Position numbers and translations under genes: made by a program. The notes below the pieces were generated by a model. The model was not told where the DNA came from, did no database searches, and saw only the letters and a list, made by a program, of their open reading frames with translations. Of a stretch of 36,196 nucleotides of DNA, positions 15,051 to 21,214 are shown in pieces. This DNA is from a virus, in IMG/VR virus record IMGVR_UViG_3300034061_004035, positions 1-36,196 of that record. One strand, 5' to 3'. Position 1 is the stretch's first letter. Every line of letters begins with the position of its first letter.

Positions 15051-15403
15051 CAAGAACCCCCGACGTAATGATTCAAGAAAAAATATACCTATACAGGGTT
15101 CTAAGTGCGTTATTGGTAAATTACCAATTATAGATTTTAACGCCGTATCTAGAAACACACTGTATATCCCCTATATACCCCAAATACCCTATTACACCCC
15201 TACACTGCCCTACACTACTCTAAATACAGTAACGTAATAGATAACCTATTGATTACACTATATAAAACACCAATCATTACACCTATTACACCAAAACCCA
15301 CTTGTTATTGGTAATTTACTAACAACGCACTTAGACCCCTTATAGCTTACAGAAGTGTAATCCGTTGTCCGTGAGCCGTGGAACGTGAGCCCTTCCCCGT
15401 GAA
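15051..15403. other. Non-coding AT-rich stretch between operons
   Basis: There is no convincing gene in this ~350-bp stretch. It contains a long inverted repeat, short direct repeats with ATTACACC, and TTCACGG-like words (CGTGAGCC, CGTGGAACGTGAG at about 15370-15386). It separates the small-gene operon from the small-terminase operon and probably ends the former and starts the latter, but I cannot place a standard promoter or terminator with confidence. Confidence 0.6.
15095..15340. repeat. 246-bp element with 36-bp terminal inverted repeats
   Basis: The left arm (15095..15130) and the reverse of the right arm (15340..15305) match at 32 of 36 positions and share TCTAAGTGCGTT and GTAAATTACCAAT. 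CTATA just outside each arm extends the symmetry. Each arm has an internal near-palindrome (ATTGGTAAATTACCAAT on the left). The 174-bp centre is AT-rich, almost free of G on the plus strand, with direct repeats (CCTACACTGCC, CATTACACCTATTACACC). It could be a replication origin, a large operator pair, or a small non-autonomous mobile element. Confidence 0.75.
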
Positions 15404-15565
15404 TCATGCGCCCTTCCCCTTCCTGCTTTGCTTGCGCACAGGTGTCGCGCCCTCCTCCTGCCTGTGTTTTACTTTGTTCCACCCCATGACATAGCTTGGG
15501 CTCTTGTTTTTGAGGATAGCCTTGTCTTGCTTGTCTGGAACTGGGCTAGGCGGCGTGTTCATCAT
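15404..15565 (-). CDS. Small basic hypothetical protein (53 aa)
   Basis: It begins MMNTPPSPVPDKQDKAILKN and ends with a lysine/arginine-rich tail (KQSRKGKGA). The start overlaps the upstream gene by 20 nt, with only a weak GAGAT ribosome site. It is last, or nearly last, in the small-gene operon. Basic charge suggests nucleic-acid contact, but nothing more is visible. Confidence 0.5.
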   Translation of the reverse strand: MMNTPPSPVPDKQDKAILKNKSPSYVMGWNKVKHRQEEGATPVRKQSRKGKGA

Positions 15566-15776
15566 GCACCGTGATCTCTGCATCGGTTTCCACCCAGACC
15601 TTGGCACCGCAGGACAGGGGCTTGTCTGGGGAGTAGACCACGGTGCTTGGACCATGAATCGTGACCCGATTGCACTTGGTGTTGCCCTGACTGCTCTTGA
15701 TGGTCAGCACTGGCAGGTCGGCGCCCTTGGTATTGGCGCGGATGTTGTGCTGGTTAACGTGTATGCGGCGTTTCAT
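15546..15776 (-). CDS. Hypothetical beta-rich phage protein (76 aa)
   Basis: It begins MKRRIHVNQHNIRANTKGAD, followed by LPVLTIKSSQGNTKC and a run of beta strands (RVTIHGPSTVVYS, KVWVETDAEITVH). The regular alternation of hydrophobic residues suggests a small beta fold. ATG at 15776 overlaps the upstream stop as TGATG. Function unknown. Confidence 0.72.
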   Translation of the reverse strand: MKRRIHVNQHNIRANTKGADLPVLTIKSSQGNTKCNRVTIHGPSTVVYSPDKPLSCGAKVWVETDAEITVHDEHAA

Positions 15777-15982
15777 CAGCGTTCTCCGAACTTGCGTTTA
15801 CGGGATTCCTCAATCCAGCTGCGCATGGGCTGTTCGCTGAATTTTGAGTAACCTGTGGGTATTTCTTGTATCTGTTTGCCGCTGGCAAGGTACTTCTTGA
15901 TGTCGTCGGCCAGCTTCTTGCGCTGGTCAGCCAGCTCGGGTGGAGTCTCCTCGACCAGCCTGTAATACTTCTGTGATTTCAT
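15776..15982 (-). CDS. Small hypothetical protein (68 aa), possible DNA binder
   Basis: It begins MKSQKYYRLVEETPPELADQ, then RKKLADDIKKYLASG, IQEIPTGYSKF and WIEESRKRKFGER. The two helices and basic C-terminus could bind DNA, but no clear helix-turn-helix is present. ATG overlaps the 45-aa gene stop as ATGA. Its ribosome site is the shared GGCAAGGGAGGTGAG cassette. Confidence 0.7.
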   Translation of the reverse strand: MKSQKYYRLVEETPPELADQRKKLADDIKKYLASGKQIQEIPTGYSKFSEQPMRSWIEESRKRKFGER

Positions 15983-16116
15983 TCCTCACCTCCCTTGCCT
16001 ACTGACTCAACTGCCTGCGCTTGCGCTTCTCTGATTTGCTTTTTGGGATCAGTTTCGTGACCGATTATGTAAACCCACGTATCGCATAGGAAAATCCAAA
16101 AGCCAGTTTGTTCCAT
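15979..16116 (-). CDS. Tiny hypothetical protein (45 aa)
   Basis: It begins MEQTGFWIFLCDTWVYIIGH, then a basic/Ala/Gln helix, and ends SVGKGGEE. The N-terminal aromatic stretch is hydrophobic but short for a membrane span. The C-terminal GKGGE is coded by the GGCAAGGGAGGTGAG ribosome-binding cassette of the next gene. Both ends overlap neighbours (TGATG and ATGA). Confidence 0.65.
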   Translation of the reverse strand: MEQTGFWIFLCDTWVYIIGHETDPKKQIREAQAQAVESVGKGGEE

Positions 16117-16505
16117 CACTCACCTCCCTTGCCTGCTTCCACCGGCTCATAGGTCATCGCAAAAATGTCAGGTTTGCATGGATAGTGCTCGCCCTTTACG
16201 CCTGTGATAATCCAGTCTCCGGGGCATACAATGTGACCGCCCTCCAGCGTGTCGATCCAGCCGTGCAGGTGCATGATCGTGCCGCACTTTTCACACTTAC
16301 GCTCACCGGCAAATGCTTCTGCAGGATGCCTAAAATACCGAACAACCGCGCCTTCCCAGTTATGCGCTTTCCTATGATCGGCGGATATGTTTGACAATCT
16401 TCCGTTCTGGTACGCTGTCTGTTCGCCTGCATAATCCAGCGGATGATCGCCATTTTTAAACCACTGCGTTGCTTCAATCTCTACTGGCTTTTTTCTGTAT
16501 CTCAT
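16116..16505 (-). CDS. Conserved phage protein with PGDWII...YPCKPDIF signature (129 aa)
   Basis: It begins MRYRKKPVEIEATQWFKNGD and ends with CPGDWIITGVKGEHYPCKPD and IFAMTYEPVEAGKGGE. This N-terminal and C-terminal signature belongs to a widespread small phage protein family of unknown function. In the middle, CEKCG...HLHGW could bind zinc. ATG at 16505 is preceded by the full ribosome cassette and overlaps the upstream stop; a GTG one codon earlier is less likely. Confidence 0.8.
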   Translation of the reverse strand: MRYRKKPVEIEATQWFKNGDHPLDYAGEQTAYQNGRLSNISADHRKAHNWEGAVVRYFRHPAEAFAGERKCEKCGTIMHLHGWIDTLEGGHIVCPGDWIITGVKGEHYPCKPDIFAMTYEPVEAGKGGE

Positions 16506-16735
16506 CACTCACCTCCCTTGCCTGCTGGAACGGCATTTAACACGCACTCTTGATCTCTCGAAACGCCGCTAAGAACGGCCTCAGCTTGCGTGATCTCATC
16601 ATTAGTAAAAAAACCGCCCATAAGATTCCTGATCTCGCTGTACTTTAACTGCTGTGTTTTCTCACATGTCCAAGTTGCATAAAAAAGCAAGTCGACACAT
16701 ATCCGTAAAGGATATTTAATCTTGCCCAGATTCAT
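16505..16735 (-). CDS. Hypothetical phage protein (76 aa)
   Basis: It begins MNLGKIKYPLRICVDLLFYA; a hydrophobic N-terminal helix is followed by KYSEIRNLMGGFFTNDEITQ and a C-terminal VPAGKGGE tail coded by the cassette. The N-terminal stretch is too short and charged for a sure membrane span. Coupled at both ends. Confidence 0.68.
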   Translation of the reverse strand: MNLGKIKYPLRICVDLLFYATWTCEKTQQLKYSEIRNLMGGFFTNDEITQAEAVLSGVSRDQECVLNAVPAGKGGE

Positions 16736-16968
16736 TCCCCACCTCCCTTGCCTGTTTTCTCTTTAATCAAATCCGGCCATACAAGCACAACGTAATCAAA
16801 AAACGCTCTTGCGCTGCCGTCAAGATCACCCTCAAAAGTTGCTGGGGTGTTGTTCAAATCCAGCTTTCCGATTACGCAATTATCTCTATTAAAATTAATC
16901 ACGTAATTTGGTTTAAGATCGTACAATTTACCCTCTAGTGCGGGTACGGAACTTGCTTCATGTGTCAT
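16732..16968 (-). CDS. Hypothetical phage protein (78 aa)
   Basis: It begins MTHEASSVPALEGKLYDLKP, then NYVINFNRDNCVIGKLDLN and ends VWPDLIKEKTGKGGGE. Strand-rich at the start and helical at the end. ATG at 16968 overlaps the 32-aa gene as ATGA, with AAGGAG about 9 nt before it. The in-frame extension upstream overlaps the mini-gene and I do not use it. Confidence 0.68.
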   Translation of the reverse strand: MTHEASSVPALEGKLYDLKPNYVINFNRDNCVIGKLDLNNTPATFEGDLDGSARAFFDYVVLVWPDLIKEKTGKGGGE

Positions 16969-17063
16969 TCTGTTTTCTCCTTGCCTGCTGATAGCAGGGC
17001 TTCCAGACTCCTGCACTCAATGCGGTGCAGCAAATAAGTTATGTAATGGTTGTTGTGTTTCAT
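16965..17063 (-). CDS. LHRIECR mini-gene, intact copy (32 aa)
   Basis: It begins MKHNNHYITYLLHRIECRSL and ends with EALLSAGKEKTE. ATG at 17063 overlaps the zinc-finger gene stop and its own stop overlaps the next ATG, both as ATGA. The segment HYITYLLHRIECR recurs, with small changes, in the disrupted copy at 17452..17521. Its DNA forms a small hairpin (17011..17030). Function unknown; it may work as much through RNA as through the peptide. Confidence 0.6.
   Translation of the reverse strand: MKHNNHYITYLLHRIECRSLEALLSAGKEKTE
17011..17030 (-). promoter_or_regulatory. Small repeated hairpin within mini-gene
   Basis: CTGCAC/GTGCAG stem with an 8-nt loop, identical over all 20 nt to 17468..17487. 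On the minus strand it is followed by GAGTCTG here and by GAGGGG in the second copy. See the finding on the three hairpins. Confidence 0.5.
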
Positions 17064-17455
17064 GGCGTACATTTCCTGCCAAGGTACACCTGCTCCGCCG
17101 CAGCCAAACATTGTTCAGCGTATTCGATGCTGTCTATCTGCGCTGTGTGGTACGGCTTGCCCACTGCTTGGGTCATCCTTGCGTAAACTGCGTTGCGTGT
17201 CATCACCCCCTCTTGCCATATAGGATCGAGCAACGTGTGGATTTGTTTGCGAATCTGCGTTATCGCTTTTGTTGGTATGACTCCTAGAGGTCGAGTCCTG
17301 TCCTTGGTCTTGTGGTGGCAACCCACAAAGTTACCGCATGAATCGCATTTCCAAAACGGTAGCGCATATAGGTCTTGTCGATGCGGATACCCCTCTTTCC
17401 CGTTAGTAAGTCTAGCGAACACCTCTTTCTCGCACCCGCAGCAATACAGCATCAT
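17060..17455 (-). CDS. Zinc-finger DUF3268-like protein (131 aa)
   Basis: It begins MMLYCCGCEKEVFARLTNGK and has YPHRQDLYALPFWKCDSCGN followed by FVGCHHKTKDRTRPLG, then PTKAITQIRKQIHTLLDPIW and RNAVYARMTQAVG. The two Cys pairs, the VGCH motif, the PLG step and the helix with DPIW match the DUF3268 zinc-ribbon family of phages. A nucleic-acid-binding role is likely. ATG at 17455 is preceded by GGAGGGGTGGGG, part of the disrupted mini-gene. The stop overlaps the next ATG. Confidence 0.82.
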   Translation of the reverse strand: MMLYCCGCEKEVFARLTNGKEGYPHRQDLYALPFWKCDSCGNFVGCHHKTKDRTRPLGVIPTKAITQIRKQIHTLLDPIWQEGVMTRNAVYARMTQAVGKPYHTAQIDSIEYAEQCLAAAEQVYLGRKCTP

Positions 17456-17521
17456 TCCCCACCCCTCCTGCACTCAATGCGGTGCAGTATCCAAGTTAAA
17501 TAGTGCGCCTTGTTTGTTCAT
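17452..17521 (-). pseudogene. LHRIECR mini-gene, frameshifted copy
   Basis: From ATG at 17521 (behind the full cassette GGCAAGGGAGGTGAG) the frame ends after 15 codons. If one G near codon 6 is ignored, the reading becomes MNKQG, HYLTWILHRIECRRGGE, then TGA overlapping the next ATG as ATGA. That aligns without gaps with MKHNN, HYITYLLHRIECR of the gene at 16965..17063. A single-base insertion, true or a sequencing error, explains it. The 3' part still gives the next gene its strong ribosome site. Confidence 0.65.
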
Positions 17522-17522
17522 T

Positions 17523-17801
17523 CTACTCACCTCCCTTGCCTGCTGATAGCATTGCGTCCCGACAAGAATTCCAACCGTCTACGTACATCTTTCCGTCCCT
17601 GCCCTCTGCCTGATTCCAGACTTTTGCTTCAGGAACCACCGGCTCCCCGCTTTGCAGGGCTGCTTGCCATGCTTGCCAAGCCCGCCATGCCGACTGCATA
17701 GCATTCGACTGGTAGCGCCCTGTGCTGTCGCAGTATTTATAAATATGCGCGTCTCCGGTGTAGTCGGCATACCACTTCTCAAACGCTTCTCTGTCACTCA
17801 T
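17523..17801 (-). CDS. Phage protein with FEKWY...AWQAA pattern (92 aa)
   Basis: It begins MSDREAFEKWYADYTGDAHI, then SAWRAWQAWQAALQSGEPVV and ends DGWNSCRDAMLSAGKGGE. The Trp-rich helix is typical of a broad family of small phage proteins, often seen as a domain of Ea22-like proteins. Function unknown. ATG at 17801 overlaps the next upstream gene as ATGA. The terminal AGKGGE is cassette-coded. Confidence 0.75.
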   Translation of the reverse strand: MSDREAFEKWYADYTGDAHIYKYCDSTGRYQSNAMQSAWRAWQAWQAALQSGEPVVPEAKVWNQAEGRDGKMYVDGWNSCRDAMLSAGKGGE

Positions 17802-18364
17802 TTCTCCACCTTCCTGTAACCCGCGTCAAACAACGCCGTGGCTATGATTTGTATGCGGTGTTCAGTTAGCCCACATGATTTGGTAATCAAGGATTTAATG
17901 TCATCAATCGCTTTCTCGCGCTCGGTTTTGATGGGACGGAAAGTTACTCGGTCTTTGCTCCTGACCCACGGTGTGCGGTCGATCTGCATTAGCATCACGT
18001 AGTAGTCCATAGTCTGTGCGATAAACATACCAATGCCTTCGTACTCATCTGTACCAAGGATAGTTCTAGTTGTTATCTTACAATCAACACCGAAAGGCGG
18101 CAGACCTTCGCCGTTCCACTCAGGGGGCTGTGGGCCACCGTCCTTTACCGTGCCGCCAACTTCCTGCGCCATCAGGTGTTCCACGGGGATGAGGTCAGAG
18201 AGGTTCACGCCTATTGACAAGACCCATTGGCCGTTGTCCCAGTCACCTTCTTCCGCGTCAAAGTACATCCACTGTCCCGCCAGTGACTTCGCGTACCAGT
18301 CAGGCCCCGCGTTCGGGTTCCAGAGCGTTGCACCGGGTTGTATCTTGGTTGGTCTTGTTTTCAT
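17798..18364 (-). CDS. Phage protein with LPP.G..C and TEREKAIDD motifs (188 aa)
   Basis: It begins MKTRPTKIQPGATLWNPNAG; then PEWNGEGLPPFGVDCKI, a variable strand region and FRPIKTEREKAIDDIKSLI, with a C-terminal helix AGYRKVEK. The EWNGEGLPPxGxxC and RPIxTExEKAI elements recur in many small-gene clusters of phages, mostly with unknown role. It overlaps both neighbours by 4 nt. No catalytic residues are evident. Confidence 0.7.
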   Translation of the reverse strand: MKTRPTKIQPGATLWNPNAGPDWYAKSLAGQWMYFDAEEGDWDNGQWVLSIGVNLSDLIPVEHLMAQEVGGTVKDGGPQPPEWNGEGLPPFGVDCKITTRTILGTDEYEGIGMFIAQTMDYYVMLMQIDRTPWVRSKDRVTFRPIKTEREKAIDDIKSLITKSCGLTEHRIQIIATALFDAGYRKVEK

Positions 18365-18654
18365 TCTTCATCTCCCTCGGTTACCCATTCGCCCCTGAGT
18401 ACACAGACTCGCATAGGCATCATTGTTTTTGTGGCTGCGTTGTATGTAAGCCTTGACTCGTACTCCACGCAGGGGTGTTCTCGTTCGTACTCAGCCAATC
18501 CATTTATAACCAAAGCCAACATCACAACGGCAACACCCCCGTACACCCATGCGCGTAAGTCACCCGACCCGTTCTCCGCAAACCAAATCACGCTTTTACC
18601 AGCCGCAATAAACCACAAAATTACAAAAAGTATTCCTCCTATGATTTCGATCAT
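18361..18654 (-). CDS. Two-span small membrane protein (97 aa)
   Basis: Residues 3-25 (IIGGILFVILWFIAAGKSVI) and about 35-55 (WVYGGVAVVMLALVING) are two clear membrane spans. The loop between has Asp/Arg, and a charged C-terminal tail ends TEGDEE. Holins have this size and layout, but there is no lysis neighbour here, so a host-membrane role is equally possible. ATG at 18654 lies 5-6 nt after GGAGGGCG, which follows a small hairpin. The preferred start excludes an upstream frame. Confidence 0.72.
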   Translation of the reverse strand: MIEIIGGILFVILWFIAAGKSVIWFAENGSGDLRAWVYGGVAVVMLALVINGLAEYEREHPCVEYESRLTYNAATKTMMPMRVCVLRGEWVTEGDEE

Positions 18655-18683
18655 TTCGCCCTCCTGCACCGAATCAGGTGCAT
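18651..18683 (-). CDS. Possible 10-aa mini-gene or leader (MHLIRCRRAK)
   Basis: It starts at ATG 18683 and its stop overlaps the next ATG as ATGA. The peptide resembles LHRIECRR of the other copies. The same DNA makes a 6-bp hairpin TGCACC/GGTGCA (18665..18682) just before GGAGG. It may be a remnant that remains for its ribosome site. I am not confident it is translated. Confidence 0.35.
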   Translation of the reverse strand: MHLIRCRRAK

Positions 18684-18690
18684 TGCGTAT

Positions 18691-19206
18691 TTATTTTACT
18701 GTATTCCAACTGTGTCTTTTGTCCCGCGCTCTAACATCTATAACCACTAGATTAGCGTTCCCCATCATCTTTTCAGCACGTTTTCTTTCTTCGGCAATGG
18801 TCTTCAACACTGCTTTAACTTGCCCTCGCCACTTAAACTGCGGAAGTGCGGCTAGGACTTGTTCGCTGGTGTACTTTTCCGACCACAATATGTTGTTGAT
18901 TTTATCGCACCTAGCAGCGATAAACGCTCGGACTGGTCCGCGACAGTTGAAATACAAAGAATCCCCGTTTGCGTCAAGACACCTATGCAATCCGGTAGAT
19001 GTCATGTATTCACACACGGCGGAAAGCCCTCCGTCCGTAATAAACCCGTTAGGATTCAACAGAGAGGGCTCTACTTTTCTCAAAAACAGGGTTGTAGCAA
19101 TTATCATCGACCCATCTTTTTGCCACTGATCAATAAGTATTTCGTCCCATATTTTTTGCTTTTGCTTTTTTGTCAGCTTATCTTCCGACACTTCGTCATT
19201 TCTCAT
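18691..19206 (-). CDS. Hypothetical phage protein (171 aa)
   Basis: It begins MRNDEVSEDKLTKKQKQKIW and is helical, with LIDQWQKDGSMIIATTLF, CRGPVRAFIAARCDKINNIL and a long basic C-terminal helix (AEERKRAEKMMG). ATG at 19206 overlaps the zinc-finger gene stop as ATGA, with GGGGGG upstream. Frame extension upstream overlaps that gene and is not used. No family is recognised. Confidence 0.68.
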   Translation of the reverse strand: MRNDEVSEDKLTKKQKQKIWDEILIDQWQKDGSMIIATTLFLRKVEPSLLNPNGFITDGGLSAVCEYMTSTGLHRCLDANGDSLYFNCRGPVRAFIAARCDKINNILWSEKYTSEQVLAALPQFKWRGQVKAVLKTIAEERKRAEKMMGNANLVVIDVRARDKRHSWNTVK

Positions 19207-19427
19207 GTTGCCCCCCATACAACGCCCGCAGGCATCGGTGTTGTCCAATAGGTATTGTTGCCCCGTGTACTGATCTGCATGCCCACTGACGCGGGGTCCA
19301 CGCACCGTCGGTCGTGGCCCTGTATCCCTTTGCGGTGCTTGTCGAACCCTGTAGCCGAGCTGAACACCTCTTTGCAGGTCGGGCACATGCACCGTTTACC
19401 CTTAAGCACTGCGCTGGTCTGTGGCAT
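19203..19427 (-). CDS. Small zinc-finger phage protein (74 aa)
   Basis: It begins MPQTSAVLKGKRCMCPTCKE, then VFSSATGFDKHRKGIQGHDR, RRCVDPASVGM and a C-terminal W region. The C-x2-C...H...C arrangement with FDKHR is a recognised small phage zinc-finger family. It likely binds DNA or RNA. ATG at 19427 overlaps the DUF3310 stop as TGATG. Confidence 0.78.
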   Translation of the reverse strand: MPQTSAVLKGKRCMCPTCKEVFSSATGFDKHRKGIQGHDRRCVDPASVGMQISTRGNNTYWTTPMPAGVVWGAT

Positions 19428-19840
19428 CACGGCTCCATCTCAATCAGCAGGTCAATGTAGTGCTTAACCTTCTTAAGGTCTTCGATGCCACCCTTCTCAC
19501 GCCAGCGGCACAGATACTTGATCGCGCAGCCCTCGATGTAGGGAATCTTGTTCTTGTGGATAAACTCCACAGGCTGTATGGCGTAGCTCTTGTAGTGCTG
19601 CCCACCGATCTGCACGTCGAGTGCGCTGTTCCTCGGGTCAAGCCCGCCGTCTGAAACCACGTCTGTGTATTTCTCGGGAAACGGCACGTAACTCCCGCCT
19701 GATACTTTGAGCGGCGCCGATCCGAATTTATCCCACAGCTCCTGATCAACACCTCGGTTCTGAGCCTCTGTGTACACGCGCCCTGCGTTTTCCAAAGCCT
19801 CTATCCTTGGGTCCAAGTCACTCATCGTCTTCTTCTTCAT
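19427..19840 (-). CDS. DUF3310 protein
   Basis: 137 aa. The C-terminal 60 residues have QIGGQHYKSYAIQPVEFIHK, NKIPYIEGCAIKYLCRW and GIEDLKKVKHYIDLLIEM, the signature of DUF3310 (often labelled nucleotide kinase-like). The role is not established; phage versions lie among replication and takeover genes. The N-terminal part is variable. Start ATG at 19840 has GGGG about 8 nt upstream; ATG at 19825 is an alternative that gives an 8-nt overlap with the preceding stop. Confidence 0.85.
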   Translation of the reverse strand: MKKKTMSDLDPRIEALENAGRVYTEAQNRGVDQELWDKFGSAPLKVSGGSYVPFPEKYTDVVSDGGLDPRNSALDVQIGGQHYKSYAIQPVEFIHKNKIPYIEGCAIKYLCRWREKGGIEDLKKVKHYIDLLIEMEP

Positions 19841-19961
19841 CTTCGTCCCCTACGTAGTCTGGGTCTTGTGGGTGCCAGTGCTCTATCCGCTGGCGGGTTA
19901 TGCGCCGCATCAAGCTGCGCTCAAGCCTTAAATTGGCCTCGTCGTAATCGTAGTCATCCAC
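19818..19961 (-). CDS. Very acidic small protein (47 aa)
   Basis: It reads from GTG at 19961 as MDDYDYDEANLRLERSLMRR, then ITRQRIEHWHPQDP and ends with GDEDEEEDDE. The ends are acidic and the centre basic. GGAG lies 8 nt before GTG, supporting that start. The gene overlaps the HTH gene by 8 nt and DUF3310 by up to 23 nt. Acidic tails of this type can mimic DNA, but this is only a guess. Confidence 0.6.
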   Translation of the reverse strand: MDDYDYDEANLRLERSLMRRITRQRIEHWHPQDPDYVGDEDEEEDDE

Positions 19962-20142
19962 GCTGTGCTCTCCTCGTCACTGCCGCCTGTGCCAGCGCGG
20001 TATCAAATTGTTGTGGGTTGTTCCGGTGCCACAGGTTTATCAAACTCACTGACACGCCGGCAAGGCGGGCAAACTCCTTACAGCTTCGCAGTCCCACGCG
20101 CTTGCAGTGTACTGCTGCGCCAAGGCGCTCAGTGCAGGTCAT
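19954..20142 (-). CDS. Small HTH phage protein (62 aa)
   Basis: It begins MTCTERLGAAVHCKRVGLRS and has CKEFARLAGVSVSLINLWHR, followed by NNPQQFDTALAQAAV. The middle is a clear helix-turn-helix: the turn lies at AGVS and the recognition helix at SLINLWHR. Similar short phage proteins pair an HTH with a P..F/FD segment. A transcription factor or DNA-targeting role is likely. ATG at 20142 has GAGGAGAG about 5-7 nt upstream. Confidence 0.75.
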   Translation of the reverse strand: MTCTERLGAAVHCKRVGLRSCKEFARLAGVSVSLINLWHRNNPQQFDTALAQAAVTRRAQRG

Positions 20143-20389
20143 GGTCGCTCTCCTCATCGATAAAGGGTGCGCCCTCAACCATGAGCCGTGCGATGTCTTC
20201 TATCGGCACTCGGTACAGTGCACAGACAGCGGCCAGAGCCGAGGACAGCGCACCGATGATAACGATGCCGTTGTAGCCGAACTCCTTCTTGTTCGCTTCG
20301 GACCACGCGTCGAGCGTGGTCCCTATAAGGTGCAGCAGCTTGCGCTGATCTGACTGATGCTCATCCATTGACCGGTGTTTCTTGCTCAT
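20129..20389 (-). CDS. Hypothetical phage protein (86 aa)
   Basis: It begins MSKKHRSMDEHQSDQRKLLH; then a helical IGTTLDAWSEANKKEF and a hydrophobic NGIVIIGALSSALAAVCALY, and an acidic C-terminus. The hydrophobic stretch might be a membrane span or a buried helix. ATG at 20389 has GGAGAGG upstream in the previous gene. Function unknown. Confidence 0.65.
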   Translation of the reverse strand: MSKKHRSMDEHQSDQRKLLHLIGTTLDAWSEANKKEFGYNGIVIIGALSSALAAVCALYRVPIEDIARLMVEGAPFIDEESDHDLH

Positions 20390-20772
20390 TGCACCTCTCC
20401 ATTGCACAGTGGAAGTAGCTTGGGGCAGTACTTAGCGCATTCAAGCGCATAGTCTTGTAGGTTAACCCCCTCACATTCGTGCGCCAGTATCTCAAGTACG
20501 CGCCGAGCAAACGCTACGCGCTGTGCTGCGTAAAGAGCCTCTTCCAGCTCTTGGCGTTGCTGTGAGGTTATAAACGTCCTTGAGCGCGATCCATCAAACG
20601 CTATTTCAAGAACGCTGTCCCACTTGGTAGAAGTCTGCCCCAACAGCGGGTGCAAAGACCGCAAGAACGGGGTGTTGGTGTATTCATCCATATCTTCGTC
20701 CCTCCACATAAAATCAAACTCCTCGGGATGCGACACAATTCGTTCACGCAACATTTCGTAGCCGCTTCTCAT
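20386..20772 (-). CDS. Hypothetical phage protein (128 aa)
   Basis: It begins MRSGYEMLRERIVSHPEEFD and is helical through QQRQELEEALYAAQRVAFAR, with a Cys-rich tail (CEGVNLQDYALECAKYC). Coupled at both ends by ATGA. No family is recognised; the Cys spacing does not fit a known finger. Confidence 0.65.
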   Translation of the reverse strand: MRSGYEMLRERIVSHPEEFDFMWRDEDMDEYTNTPFLRSLHPLLGQTSTKWDSVLEIAFDGSRSRTFITSQQRQELEEALYAAQRVAFARRVLEILAHECEGVNLQDYALECAKYCPKLLPLCNGEVQ

Positions 20773-20996
20773 TGCGCCTCTCCCGTGGGCAGCTCCAGCG
20801 CAGGGCAGTACTGCGCCGTGCTGTTGTAATCCGGCCAGCCAAACTCCCCGTTGGACTTAAGATAGATACCCACCATCTCGCAGTGGATGAGCTGTGCGTC
20901 ATCCAGCCGCTGCGCAGTCTTGTCCTGTAGGACAAAGATGGCGCCCAGAGCCGTGCAGAACACCACCAAAAAGATCCAGTCTTCGCGCTTCACCAT
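20769..20996 (-). CDS. Small membrane-anchored protein (75 aa)
   Basis: It begins MVKREDWIFLVVFCTALGAI, so residues 7-23 form one membrane span or uncleaved signal, followed by a soluble part with CEMVGIYLKSNGEFGWPDY. The charged start suggests the C-terminal part faces the periplasm. Function unknown. Confidence 0.68.
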   Translation of the reverse strand: MVKREDWIFLVVFCTALGAIFVLQDKTAQRLDDAQLIHCEMVGIYLKSNGEFGWPDYNSTAQYCPALELPTGEAQ

Positions 20997-21214
20997 TGCA
21001 CCCCCTGATAAAATCCTGATTTGGGCAGATACCGATACGGTCTGCCGAGTTGCTTTTCCACACGGCGAATCTCATCCGCAAGACACCGTGTGGTGAACCC
21101 TAAGTAGCGCATCGTGTCGCCGATGTACTCGTGCTCCTTATGCTTATTGCGTTGCCTAAGCATGTGCAGGGCAAACTGTCGGGCACCTATCCAGAACTGC
21201 AGTCGATTATGCAT
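20990..21214 (-). CDS. Hypothetical basic phage protein (74 aa)
   Basis: It begins MHNRLQFWIGARQFALHMLR, then QRNKHKEHEYIGDTMRYLG and DEIRRVEKQLGRPYRYLP. Helical and basic, probably nucleic-acid- or protein-binding. Overlaps both neighbours. Family not recognised. Confidence 0.65.
   Translation of the reverse strand: MHNRLQFWIGARQFALHMLRQRNKHKEHEYIGDTMRYLGFTTRCLADEIRRVEKQLGRPYRYLPKSGFYQGVQW

Noticed and set aside
15258-15407. Minus-strand 49-codon frame (MIHGEGLTFHGSRTTDYTSV...) starting as ATGA after the 53-aa gene
   Set aside because: The ATGA start is suggestive, but the frame reads through TTCACGG-like words and the right arm of the inverted-repeat element, then ends in AT-rich DNA. I find the non-coding reading more likely, though not certain.
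18361-18654. Two-span membrane protein as a holin
   Set aside because: Size and layout fit, but there is no endolysin or spanin nearby, so I left it as a membrane protein of unknown role.
18338-19129. 263-codon plus-strand frame
   Set aside because: It spans several coupled minus-strand genes, has Ser/Thr-rich antisense composition and no plausible start site.
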